The notes under the pieces: model-generated | Told to the model about the DNA's origin: nothing | Seen by the model: only the letters and a program-made list of their open reading frames with translations | The model's database searches: none | DNA from: Acidobacteriaceae bacterium | GTDB lineage: Bacteria; Acidobacteriota; Terriglobia; Terriglobales; Acidobacteriaceae | Reading direction: 5' to 3' | Length of the DNA stretch: 53,116 nucleotides | Assembly (NCBI GenBank): GCA_030037635.1 | Contig: JASHQH010000242.1 | Coordinates: 1 to 53,116 of the forward strand | Shown here: one piece after another, positions 40,403-48,544 of the stretch | Layout: each line of letters opens with the position of its first letter | Numbering within the stretch: the first letter of the stretch is position 1 | Program-made: the position numbers and the translations under genes

Positions 40403-41148
40403 TGGACCGCTCGCAAATTGAAGCACTGTTGAACGAAGTGCGCTCGGGTTCGGCCACCGTGGCCGACGCGCTGGAGCGGCTGCGCGATCTGCCTTTCGAG
40501 GATTTGGGGTTCGCCAAACTCGATCACCATCGCGCGCTGCGCACTGGCATGCCTGAGGTCATCTTCGCCGGCAGCAAGACACCGGCGCAGGTAGCAACCA
40601 TCTTTGCGCACATGGTTAAAGCCGGTGGCAACGTGCTGGCCACGCGCGCTTCGCGCGAGATCTTTGAAGCGGTGCTGGCGGCTGAATCGCGTGCCGAGTT
40701 TCACGAGACCGCACGCGCGATCACACTCAAGCAGACGGAGCCGGAGAAGGGCAAGGGAACAGTCGGCGTGGTGTGCGCCGGAACCAGCGACCTGCCTGTG
40801 GCCGAGGAGGCTGCAGTCACCGCGCGGCTGATGGGCAACATGGTGGAGCTGGTCGCCGATGTGGGCGTGGCCGGCATTCATCGCCTCCTCGCTGCACAGC
40901 ACACGCTTAAGTCGGCGCGCGTGCTCATTGTGTGCGCGGGCATGGAGGGGGCGCTCCCAACGGTAGTCGGCGGACTGGTTCATTCGCCGGTTATCGCCGT
41001 TCCCACCAGTGTGGGCTATGGCGCGTCGCTGGGCGGTGTCGCGGCGCTGCTCGGCATGCTGAATACCTGCGCACCCAACGTTTCCGTGGTCAATATTGAT
41101 AATGGATTCGGCGCCGCGTGTATCGCTTCGTTGATCAATCATTTGTGA
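40402..41148 (+). CDS. larB: Pyridinium-3,5-biscarboxylate mononucleotide synthase LarB
   Basis: This 248-residue protein has a helical N-terminus and a PurE-like (AIR carboxylase) C-terminal domain with GVVCAGTSDLPVAEEAAVTA, LMGNMVELVADVGVAGIHRLL, VCAGMEGALPTVVGGL and VPTSVGYGASLGGVAALLGML. LarB carboxylates and hydrolyses nicotinic acid adenine dinucleotide to start cofactor synthesis. Its ATG shares one base with the larC stop, so translation is coupled. It is the last gene of the larECB set; the polyferredoxin gene starts 145 bases further. Confidence 0.94.
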   Translation: MDRSQIEALLNEVRSGSATVADALERLRDLPFEDLGFAKLDHHRALRTGMPEVIFAGSKTPAQVATIFAHMVKAGGNVLATRASREIFEAVLAAESRAEFHETARAITLKQTEPEKGKGTVGVVCAGTSDLPVAEEAAVTARLMGNMVELVADVGVAGIHRLLAAQHTLKSARVLIVCAGMEGALPTVVGGLVHSPVIAVPTSVGYGASLGGVAALLGMLNTCAPNVSVVNIDNGFGAACIASLINHL

Positions 41149-41292
41149 CCCGTGCTTCCTCGGCTATCTGTGCAGACCTGCCGTGCGCGCCGTGACCCGG
41201 AATTCGTGACCCACATCACTGTTGGCGCGTTCCTCCAATCCTGATCATGGTGAGGTGTGTGCTCTGCGCCCTCGCGGCGCGTGGAGGAGTGT

Positions 41293-42933
41293 GTGGCGGG
41301 TTCTCGATGGCAGCGATGGCGACGAATCTCGCAGATCCTCTTTCTGCTGCTCTTCCTGGGCTTGTTGGTCTTCACGGCACTGCGGGCAATACCAGGCACC
41401 ACCAGCGACATTCACGTACACGGGCCGGTGCGGTTGTTCTTTGAGTGGGACCCGCTGGTTGCCATCAGCAACGCCATCGCGAGCCACGCGCTCTATCGCG
41501 GGCTGGCCTGGAGCCTCGTCATCCTGCTGCCCACTTTCTTTCTCGGGCGGTTTTTCTGCGGTTGGATATGCCCCATGGGCTCGATGCAACACTTTGTGGG
41601 CAACATGCCTTCAGAGTCGAAGCGCGGCAAGCAGCGAGTCGAATCGAATCGATACAAGCGCTGGCAAACCATAAAGTATGTGGTGCTGATCGCCGGGATG
41701 GTCGCGGCTGCATTCGGCTCCATGGCGATTGGCTGGCTCGATCCGTTGAGTTTGCTGGTGCGCTCCTTCGGGCTTTCGATTCTCCCGGCGTTCAATTATG
41801 CGGCGCGCGCCGTGCTGGCGCCGCTTGCCACCAGCCCGGTCGCAGCGATCAAGGGCTTTGGTGAAGTCGCTCAAGCGGTTTTGAACGCGCTGGTTCTTGA
41901 ATTCCGCCAGCCGCACTTCTCGCAGGCGCTGGTGCTTGGAATCTTGTTCCTGGTCATTCTCGCGGCCAGCCTTCGTGTCACGCGGTTTTGGTGTCGCTCC
42001 ATCTGCCCGCTGGGCGCGCTGTTGGGCGCAGCTTCGCGATGGTCGGTGCTGGGCCTGCATAAGGATCCAGCGCAGTGCAACAACTGCAATCGCTGCCTGC
42101 TCCATTGCCAGGGCGGCGACGATCCCGTCGGCAGTGCGCCGTGGCGTAAGTCCGAGTGTTTGATGTGCATGAATTGCCTGGGCAGTTGCCCCGAGCACGC
42201 GTTGGCGTTTCGCTTTTTCTGTAAAGAGAAGGAAGTGGCCTTGCCCGATCTGGGCCGCCGCCGTACGATCACGGGACTGGTTGCCGGTGTCGCGGCGGTG
42301 CCCCTGCTGCGCGCCAACACCGGCCTTGGCAAGAGCCGCAACGATCGACTGCTGCGGCCGCCGGGCGCTCTGGATGAGCCCGACTTTCTGGCGCGTTGCA
42401 TTCGCTGCTCCGAATGCATGAAAGTGTGCCCCAACAATGCCCTGCAACCCACGCTTGAAGAAGCCGGCCTGGAGGGATTGTGGTCACCCACGTTGGTGCC
42501 GCGCATCGGCTACTGCGAACCCAGCTGCGTGCTGTGCTCTGAGGTTTGTCCCACTGGCGCCATCTGGCAGATCACGCCGCGCGAAAAGGGATGGGTAGTG
42601 GGAGTGGGCACGGCGCAGAACCAGCCGGTGCGGCTGGGCACAGCATTTTACGATCGCGGTCGTTGCCTGCCCTGGGCCATGGCCACCGATTGCATCGTGT
42701 GCGAGGAGTGGTGCCCGGTTTCGCCAAAGGCCATCTACCTCGAGGAAGCGGAAGTGGCCGATTCGGCGGGCAAAATGAAAACCGTAAAGCAACCGCGCGT
42801 AGATCTCAATCTTTGTGTGGGATGTGGAGCCTGCGAGTACGCCTGTCCGCTCCAGGATCACCCGGCCGTCTACGTCACCAGCATCGGCGAAAGCCGCTCC
42901 CCCAGAAGCCAGATCTTGTTAACCCGGAAGTGA
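41293..42933 (+). CDS. NapH-NapG-like fusion: membrane polyferredoxin
   Basis: The 546-residue protein joins two electron-transfer modules. The N-terminal half has about four membrane helices with CGWICPMGS and CRSICPLGA (the paired C-x-x-x-C-P motifs of NapH/CcoG) and two 4Fe-4S sites, CNNCNRCLLHC and CLMCMNCLGSCP. The second half begins with a twin-arginine-like RRRTITGLVAG and LLRPPGALDEPDFLARC, as in NapG/MauM, and has four more clusters: CIRCSECMKVCP, CEPSCVLCSEVCP, CIVCEEWCP and CVGCGACEYACP. It should oxidise quinol or another cytoplasmic donor and pass electrons to the outside. I favour GTG 41293 with GGAGGA upstream; GTG 41257 is possible. It probably serves the exported proteins encoded next. 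Confidence 0.82.
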   Translation: MAGSRWQRWRRISQILFLLLFLGLLVFTALRAIPGTTSDIHVHGPVRLFFEWDPLVAISNAIASHALYRGLAWSLVILLPTFFLGRFFCGWICPMGSMQHFVGNMPSESKRGKQRVESNRYKRWQTIKYVVLIAGMVAAAFGSMAIGWLDPLSLLVRSFGLSILPAFNYAARAVLAPLATSPVAAIKGFGEVAQAVLNALVLEFRQPHFSQALVLGILFLVILAASLRVTRFWCRSICPLGALLGAASRWSVLGLHKDPAQCNNCNRCLLHCQGGDDPVGSAPWRKSECLMCMNCLGSCPEHALAFRFFCKEKEVALPDLGRRRTITGLVAGVAAVPLLRANTGLGKSRNDRLLRPPGALDEPDFLARCIRCSECMKVCPNNALQPTLEEAGLEGLWSPTLVPRIGYCEPSCVLCSEVCPTGAIWQITPREKGWVVGVGTAQNQPVRLGTAFYDRGRCLPWAMATDCIVCEEWCPVSPKAIYLEEAEVADSAGKMKTVKQPRVDLNLCVGCGACEYACPLQDHPAVYVTSIGESRSPRSQILLTRK

Positions 42934-42948
42934 GGAAAGGAACTGAGG

Positions 42949-43440
42949 ATGTTTGGTTCATGTAGGAAGAACGCCGTTGCCATGTTCCCGATCATTGCTC
43001 TTCTGGTCTGTATGGGGTGCAAGACGAAGAGCATTGATCCCTTTCCCGCATCGGGCGCTGTGGCGGGATGGGAGAAGACCAGCGATACGCGCACGTTCGC
43101 GGCCAAGGATCTGTGGCAGTACATCGACGGCGATGCAGAGCAGTACCTTCAGGCCGGCGTTGTTTCCGCCTCGACCTCCGACTACAAAGATCAAAACCAG
43201 TTGGAGGCAGTGGTCGACGTTTACACCATGGAGGATGCAGCGGGCGCGCGCACCGTCTTTGAGAAGGCGCAGACCAGCGACGCTGCAAAACTGGTTCTGG
43301 GCGATGCAGGGATCGCATATGCGCAGAGCGTTGTTTTCAGGGAGGGGCCTTACCTGGTGCGCATCGTGGCCTATGAAGATACGCCAGGCGCGCAGGATGC
43401 ACTGATTGCGCTGGCGCGTGGCGTGGAGGCAAAACTGTAG
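42949..43440 (+). CDS. DUF6599-like putative lipoprotein
   Basis: The 163-residue product has an N-terminal hydrophobic helix ending LLVCMGCKTKS, a loose lipobox, then SGAVAGWEKTSDTRTFAAKDLWQYIDGDAEQYLQAGV, a pattern I associate with DUF6599 proteins (F-x-x-x-x-LWxYIDG-A-x-x-Y-x-x-x-G). The rest (VVDVYTMEDAAGARTVFEKAQ, REGPYLVRIVAYED) is an alpha/beta domain. Family function is unknown. It begins 16 bases after the polyferredoxin gene and is 70 bases before the first DUF362 gene, so the four genes look like one operon. Confidence 0.72.
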   Translation: MFGSCRKNAVAMFPIIALLVCMGCKTKSIDPFPASGAVAGWEKTSDTRTFAAKDLWQYIDGDAEQYLQAGVVSASTSDYKDQNQLEAVVDVYTMEDAAGARTVFEKAQTSDAAKLVLGDAGIAYAQSVVFREGPYLVRIVAYEDTPGAQDALIALARGVEAKL

Positions 43441-43510
43441 GAATCAGCCCGGAGAGCGGGTCGATTTCAAGCAAGACGAGGTATCAGCCGTGATGGAGGT
43501 TAGTAAGCAA

Positions 43511-44539
43511 ATGAAGAGCCGCAGAGAGTTTCTGAAGCATGCTGCAGCAGGCGCAGCCCTCCTCGGGGCTTCTGGGGCGGCAGAAAAATGGGCGCTCGCC
43601 GAAATGCTTGGCCGAAAGGTCCCGCCGCAAGCGGCGACGGGCAAATCCAGAGTTGTGATTGCGCGCGATGCGTCGCTTCACGGTGCCGGCGCCAGCCTCG
43701 ATGAGCAGCACGTGCTGAATCTGCTGGAAAAGGCATTAGCGGTCTATTCCGGGCGCGACAAGCCGGCGGAGGCGTGGAAGAGCATTGTGCCGGCGAGCGT
43801 GCTTGCCGGCCAGGTAATCGGGCTCAAGGTGAACGGCCTGGGTGGGCGCGGCATCTCCACGCATGCGGCGCTGGCGATGGCCGTTGCCGAAAGTTTGCAG
43901 CAGGCGGGCGTGCGCGCGGCCAACATTCTCATCTTCGAGCGCGATGCACGCAGCCTCGCCGCGTGCGGGCTTTCTGAAAACACCAATCCCGGCCGCGTGC
44001 GCTGCTACGGCAGCGACCTAAGCGGCTACGAGGACGCACCCGTGGCGTGCGGCCCGGCGTCGGTCCGATTGACGAAAATCCTCACCCGCGAGTGCGCGAT
44101 GATCATCAATCTCCCCATTTTGAAAGATCACGAGATGGCGGGCATTACGTTCTCGATGAAAAACATGTACGGCGTGGTCGACCGGCCGTATCTGCTGCAT
44201 GGCAACAACTGCAATCCGGCCGTAGCGGATTTGAACGCCATTTCGGAAGTCCGTGCCAAGATGCCGTTCACGATTGGCGATGCCATCTCCTCGGTATACG
44301 ACGGGGGGCCCGGCTTCCGCCCCGAGCGGCTGTGGTATCCGAATGCACTTGTTCTAGGCGCCGACCCCGTTGCGGTGGACTCGACAGCATGGCAGATGAT
44401 CGAGTGCGAGCGGGCCGATGTCGGCATGCCCACACTCGAAGCCGTGGGGCGCGCGCCCGCCTACATTGCCACGGCTGCCGATGCGGCGCACCGGCTGGGC
44501 ACGTGCGAACCGCAGCGCATACAACTGGTGGAAGTCTGA
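43511..44539 (+). CDS. Tat-exported DUF362 protein A
   Basis: The 342-residue protein starts MKSRREFLKHAAAGAALLGASG, a twin-arginine signal, and contains the DUF362 motifs GLKVNGLGGRGISTH, IINLPILKDHEMAGITFSMKN with MYGVVD, and LGADPVAVDSTAWQMIE. DUF362 proteins are alpha/beta enzymes or redox partners of unproven function, often linked to 4Fe-4S proteins. The K-D-H and K-N pairs are candidates for an active site or metal site. Tat export implies folding, perhaps with a cofactor, before transport. GGAGGT lies ten bases before the chosen ATG. It is probably served by the polyferredoxin encoded upstream. Confidence 0.82.
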   Translation: MKSRREFLKHAAAGAALLGASGAAEKWALAEMLGRKVPPQAATGKSRVVIARDASLHGAGASLDEQHVLNLLEKALAVYSGRDKPAEAWKSIVPASVLAGQVIGLKVNGLGGRGISTHAALAMAVAESLQQAGVRAANILIFERDARSLAACGLSENTNPGRVRCYGSDLSGYEDAPVACGPASVRLTKILTRECAMIINLPILKDHEMAGITFSMKNMYGVVDRPYLLHGNNCNPAVADLNAISEVRAKMPFTIGDAISSVYDGGPGFRPERLWYPNALVLGADPVAVDSTAWQMIECERADVGMPTLEAVGRAPAYIATAADAAHRLGTCEPQRIQLVEV

Positions 44540-44561
44540 GGTCCCGGCAAGGAGATTCTTG

Positions 44562-45590
44562 ATGGCTGGTGAAGACGCTGCAGCGAAAGGCCCCAACAAG
44601 CAAACCGCGCCATCCGCGTCGGGAATGACGCGGCGTGAAGCCCTGCTGCAACTGCTGCGCGTGGGCAGCGTAGCTGTCGGCGCGGCGGGCGCGGCATTCT
44701 GGCTGAGCGAGCGCAGTAAGCGGCCGATTGCCGGGCAGGCGGAACAGGCGCAACGCGATCATCGCATCGTATCCGATGCGCAATGGCCCCAGATAACCGT
44801 AATTCAAGGGGGAGAGCCGCGTGCGCTGGCAGCGCAGGCGTTCGAAAATCTGGGCGGCATAGGCCGGTTCATCGGCAGGCAGGACGTGGTCGTGCTCAAG
44901 CCGAACATGGCGTGGGACCGCACGCCGGAGCAGGCGGCGAACACCAATCCGGAGCTGGTGGCCGAGGTGGTGCGCCAGTGCTGGCAAGCGGGAGCCAGGC
45001 GCGTAATCGTCACCGACGTGAGTTGTAATGAGCCGCGCCGGTGCTTCCTGCGCTCCGGCATCCAGGCTGCGGCCCGGGCCGAAGGAGCAGAAGTGATCCT
45101 GCCCGACGCAGATCGTTTTCGCGAAGTGGAACTGGGCGGCGTGGTGCTCAAAAACTGGCCGGTCTTCGCTCCGTTTCTCGAAGCCGACAAGATCATCAAC
45201 CTGCCCATAGCCAAACATCACGCGCTGACCGGCGCCACGCTGGGCATGAAGAACTGGTATGGCATTCTGGGCGGCGAGCGCAACCGGCTGCACCAGCAGA
45301 TCCACCAGAGCCTGGCAGACCTGGCCGGCTTTATGCTGCCCACGCTCACGCTCTTGGACTGCTACCGCGTGCTCGTGCGCAACGGGCCGACGGGCGGCAA
45401 TCCCGAGGACGTGGCCTTGAAGAAAACGCTCATCGCGGGCACCGATCCCGTGGCCATCGATGCTTATGCGGCCAAGGCCTACTGGGACCTGGATGCGGAG
45501 CGGCTGCCCTATTTGCAGATGGCCGCGGCGCGTGGCCTGGGCACGCCCGACTTTGCTTCACTTCACGTGAAAATCAGCCAGATCGCCTGA
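44562..45590 (+). CDS. Tat-exported or anchored DUF362 protein B
   Basis: This paralog also has 342 residues. It begins MAGEDAAAKGPNKQTAPSAS, then MTRREALLQLLRVGSVAVG and a hydrophobic stretch, so a Tat signal or uncleaved anchor is likely. DUF362 motifs are VVVLKPNMAWDRTPEQAAN, NLPIAKHHALTGATLGMKNW with YGILGG, and IAGTDPVAIDAYAAKAYW. AAGGAG lies eight bases before the ATG and the gap to gene A is 22 bases. Equal mature size with divergent sequence suggests a heterodimer or sequential action on related substrates. Confidence 0.82.
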   Translation: MAGEDAAAKGPNKQTAPSASGMTRREALLQLLRVGSVAVGAAGAAFWLSERSKRPIAGQAEQAQRDHRIVSDAQWPQITVIQGGEPRALAAQAFENLGGIGRFIGRQDVVVLKPNMAWDRTPEQAANTNPELVAEVVRQCWQAGARRVIVTDVSCNEPRRCFLRSGIQAAARAEGAEVILPDADRFREVELGGVVLKNWPVFAPFLEADKIINLPIAKHHALTGATLGMKNWYGILGGERNRLHQQIHQSLADLAGFMLPTLTLLDCYRVLVRNGPTGGNPEDVALKKTLIAGTDPVAIDAYAAKAYWDLDAERLPYLQMAAARGLGTPDFASLHVKISQIA

Positions 45591-45769
45591 CTGCATTCCC
45601 AGGCCTCGAATCTCTGAGACCTGGGCTCGTCCAGACACACCTCTCGTACTTACGCCTGCGGTTCTGCCTGGGCCTGTGATTGCATCCCACGAAAGTTGCA
45701 GGGCGGCTGCACTTGAAAAGGGGGATTCTGGTCGGGAGCGCGGGCAACCTCAGCGCCGGGAGACCTTGC

Positions 45770-46744
45770 TTGAAGCAGTCTTGCGGATTTTCTGTTTTGG
45801 TTTTGCTTTTGGCCGGAGCTGCTTTTCTGATTCCGGCGCCAGCAGGCCAGGCGCAATCGCCTGGGGATAAGGCGCAGCAGCCCCCTGCGCTTTTGAATGC
45901 GCCGGATGCTCCAAGCGAGCAAAGCGCCAACGCAGTTCCGCAGCCCCCGTTCGCCGCAGAGATGGCCGCCGCCAGCAAAGGGGAATCCTTTGAAAACGTG
46001 CCGGCGGTCGTGGTACACCAGAATCCATTTTCGCGGGCCGGGATTGGAGTGGGCATTTCGCCGCTCGGAATTGGCGTGAACTCGACGCTTCTTCTGACGC
46101 AGATCTTCGATGCGCGGCTGTCGGGGAATTACTTTGCGTATAACAACGGGCGCATCGAAGTGGACGAGTTCAACATCTATGGAGGGTTGCACTTCGCCAC
46201 GGCTGCAGCTTCGCTCGATCTTTATCCTTTCAACACTCCCATCCGGCTGAGCGCGGGCCTGATGCTTTATAACGACAACCACGCCGCGGCGGTGATGCGC
46301 ATCGATCCTGGAACCAGCTTCACCATGAACGGGCAGACATTCTACGCAGGCGGCAGCAATTCGGCTCCGTTGATGGGCAACGTAGCGCTGGCGTTCCACA
46401 CCGTGCGGCCCGCACCCACCCTCACCATGGGCTTCGGTAAATTCATTCCGCGCTCCAGCCGCCACTGGTCGTTCCCTTCCGAATTTGGCGTCGCCTTTAC
46501 CGGCGCACCCTCAATTGACCTGAGCATGACAGGGACGATCTGCACCAATGGGCAACTGACCAATTGCGGCAATGCCGCCAACAGCTCCAGCCCCGCCGGC
46601 GCGGCCTTCAACAGCGCCCTCCAGGCCAAGCTTGCCAACTGGCGCCATAGCCTGAACCGGGTGCCGTTCTTCCCCATCGCTTCAGGTGGCGTAAGCTACA
46701 GCTTCAATACGCCGTGGCCGGGAAGGCCGAGCGCACGGTTCTGA
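45770..46744 (+). CDS. Putative outer-membrane beta-barrel protein
   Basis: From a TTG at 45770, preceded by GGGAG, the product is 324 residues. It has a signal peptide (KQSCGFSVLVLLLAGAAFLI, ending near AGQAQS), a Pro/Ala-rich linker and alternating beta-strand segments typical of an outer-membrane barrel (GIGVGISPLGIGVNSTLLLTQIFDARLSGNYF in pieces, ending SGGVSYSFNTPW). A two-cysteine loop TGTICTNGQLTNCG may form a disulfide. The frame remains open upstream to TTG 45680, which would hide the signal peptide. I know the family only as an unnamed acidobacterial protein. It follows the DUF362 genes by 180 bases and may be independent. Confidence 0.62.
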   Translation: MKQSCGFSVLVLLLAGAAFLIPAPAGQAQSPGDKAQQPPALLNAPDAPSEQSANAVPQPPFAAEMAAASKGESFENVPAVVVHQNPFSRAGIGVGISPLGIGVNSTLLLTQIFDARLSGNYFAYNNGRIEVDEFNIYGGLHFATAAASLDLYPFNTPIRLSAGLMLYNDNHAAAVMRIDPGTSFTMNGQTFYAGGSNSAPLMGNVALAFHTVRPAPTLTMGFGKFIPRSSRHWSFPSEFGVAFTGAPSIDLSMTGTICTNGQLTNCGNAANSSSPAGAAFNSALQAKLANWRHSLNRVPFFPIASGGVSYSFNTPWPGRPSARF

Positions 46745-46840
46745 GCTGGCCCTGGGCGCCTGGCGCGCCGCCTGCCTCCCCTCCATCACACAGCGTCACA
46801 GTCTCACAGCCCTGCAAGACACCCCCCATACCTTTTAGGG

Positions 46841-46910
46841 CTAAGTGGTTTGTCTTCAATCACATGATCTTTGATCATTTTCTCTGACCCTCTGAAAACA
46901 AACCACCTAG
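46841..46910. repeat. Nested inverted repeats (long hairpin with inner palindrome)
   Basis: Outer arms CTAAGTGGTTTGT (46841-46853) and ACAAACCACCTAG (46898-46910) pair with one mismatch. Inside lies ATGATC-TTT-GATCAT (46864-46878), a perfect hairpin followed by TTTTC on the plus strand. The tract is AT-rich against its surroundings. It could end the preceding gene's transcript or be a mobile-element remnant. Confidence 0.5.
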
Positions 46911-47315
46911 AGTCTAAAGTGGTCGAAGATGAGGACTTAGGGCGGCCTTCCGGGCCGTAGGCCAATCGGCAGCCCTGTTCCTCGATCTTTGACACCAGTC
47001 TAGCGACTTGGCGGAAATAATCTGCAAAGTTGCCAGAAAAAAGATTGCGTTTGGAATGAACGAGATGGGGCGAGCGCGGGTCGGCGAAGGGGGTTGACGA
47101 GGCAGGACCGAGTGGCGCTGGCTTAGCCCTGGCGACAGTGGACTTTGCCAATGTGATTGGAGACACGCGCAATCGAAAGCGTGGCGCGTACCCTTGTCTT
47201 GCCTTCTTTGCGAGTGGGAAGCGGTAGCGAAAGATCGGCCCGGAAGATCGGGCTGTCGGTCCGCAGGCCGCATGCAACGACCTGCGGGCCGTGCTCACGC
47301 AAAGGAGGTGAGGAC
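46911..47315. other. Gene-poor stretch before the 34-residue membrane protein
   Basis: A 206-codon frame on the minus strand (46804-47424) crosses this stretch. Its C-terminal third (NLFSGNFADYFRQVARLV, SKIEEQGCRLAYGPEGR) looks protein-like but has no ribosome binding site or family I can name, and its 3' end runs through the nested inverted repeat. I do not call it a gene. Nothing else is visible. Confidence 0.3.
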
Positions 47316-47420
47316 ATGGATGAGAAATCATCCTGGATGCGATTCGCCATAACAATCGCCGTCGACTGGCGATTTGTGCTGGCGGTCGTAATCCTCGTCC
47401 TGGTGCTGCTGATGAAGTAG
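47316..47420 (+). CDS. Very small membrane protein, 34 residues
   Basis: The product MDEKSSWMRFAITIAVDWR continues FVLAVVILVLVLLMK and is followed by TAG. One strong transmembrane helix fills its second half. AAAGGAGGTGAGG before the ATG at 47316 is a near-perfect ribosome binding site, which is the main evidence that this is translated. There is no family assignment. A GC-rich hairpin (around 47427-47455) follows the stop. Confidence 0.6.
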   Translation: MDEKSSWMRFAITIAVDWRFVLAVVILVLVLLMK

Positions 47421-47558
47421 CCAACTCCCGGCAGGGGTCCCGCCCCTTCCGGGACTATCCTAAGTATAGCAAGATGGATGCGAGTATGGTGCGGCTATCT
47501 TGGTTTCGTGGCATCGTAACTCGCAAAATCGGGGTCTCGCATACCTGGGGAGCGACCG

Positions 47559-48308
47559 TTATTCCACGAGTGAGAGCTGGGTGTTCTCGGCGGGTTCCGC
47601 AGCCCCTTGGACCAGTTCAAGTGCATCGCGATAGAGGAAGGGCACCCAATACTCCGGTTCTTGTGTGGTGCCGCGCTTTTCGAAAAAGCCGACGCTCACT
47701 AATTGATTTGCCCTGGTCGTGGCCTCCTCTCTCGAAATGCCCCAGATCGCAGCCAGGGATTCCGGTTTGTGCGACGTCTTCTCGCCTCTGAGTCGTTCGA
47801 GTGGCTCTTTTAACTCAGGATATTCGGCGTAAAGCGTTTGCTCCAGCCTGACTTTAGAAACTTCCGGAAGCGCGTCCTTAAACGCTGGGCGGGAAAAGAG
47901 TTGTTGGCCTTCTGGTTCGGGCTCTCCGACCTCGAAGCGCTTGACTTGGACTTCTCGAAGCGAGTTAAGGAAGTGAATGAGTTCGCGTGGGGCATTCAGT
48001 TTGGAGCCGTCCCTCGTGCGGCCGAGAAGCCAATCGAAAGTATTCGGCTTGTTGGGCCCGACGTCTACTTGCTCTGGGCACATGCGGAAGAAGAGGGCTT
48101 CCTGTTCGGGGACGGGTCTGCGCGCGAGGGCCTCCGAAACACCGAAGGCATCCCGAAGCGATGGATTGTGAATTGACCGACGGACGACCAGATTCAGCAG
48201 TGAGTTACGGTTCCAATTTACCGTCAGGTGGCGGGTGATGTGACTCGCTTCACGAAAACCCTGGGCGGTAATTCTCGAGCAAATATCAGTCCGAAGGAAG
48301 ATCTTCAT
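47559..48308 (-). pseudogene. 5'-truncated P-loop ATPase remnant (C-terminal region)
   Basis: From MKIFLRTDICSRI at 48308 the minus strand encodes about 249 residues resembling the C-terminal part of large bacterial P-loop NTPases of the Sll1717/KAP-like kind: KIFLRTDI, a region ending LTVNWNRNSLLNLVVRRS, NTFDWLLGRTRDGS, APRELIHFLNSLREVQV, LPEVSKVRLEQTLYAEYPELKE and a winged-helix-like end SLAAIWGISREEATTRANQLVSVGFF. Walker A and B, which should lie upstream, are missing; the frame instead continues into hairpin and tandem-repeat DNA up to 48641. Such ATPases are often found in defence islands. A decayed remnant is the simplest reading. Confidence 0.6.
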
Positions 48309-48431
48309 TGTCACGCGCGAGAGTGCGCCCAGGTCACCGGGGCAAATTGCCACAGCGTACGTCGGAGTCGCAGGGAAAGATGACTTCGAATCGGATGTCG
48401 AAAGGCTGCTTGCAGAACCGTATTTCGGTGC

Positions 48432-48479
48432 CCAACGCACGAAGGCCGTCCGCACTGGCGGACGGCCTTCGTGCGTTGG
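48432..48479. repeat. Perfect 22-bp inverted repeat with ACTG loop
   Basis: Two perfectly complementary 22-base arms (48432-48453 and 48458-48479) flank ACTG. The core is GAAGGCCGTCCGC / GCGGACGGCCTTC. No T tract follows on either strand. Such a long GC-rich perfect hairpin without a gene is typical of interspersed palindromic elements rather than terminators. Confidence 0.7.
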
Positions 48480-48544
48480 AGAGAACCAAGGGGTCAGTGA
48501 ACGTTGCTTGCCTTTGGTGTTTCTTGCTGAGGCGCGGTTGCTAT

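Noticed and set aside
46804-47424. 206-codon minus-strand frame
   Set aside because: The C-terminal third looks somewhat protein-like, but there is no ribosome binding site, it is antisense to the well-supported 34-residue gene and it runs into the nested inverted repeat.
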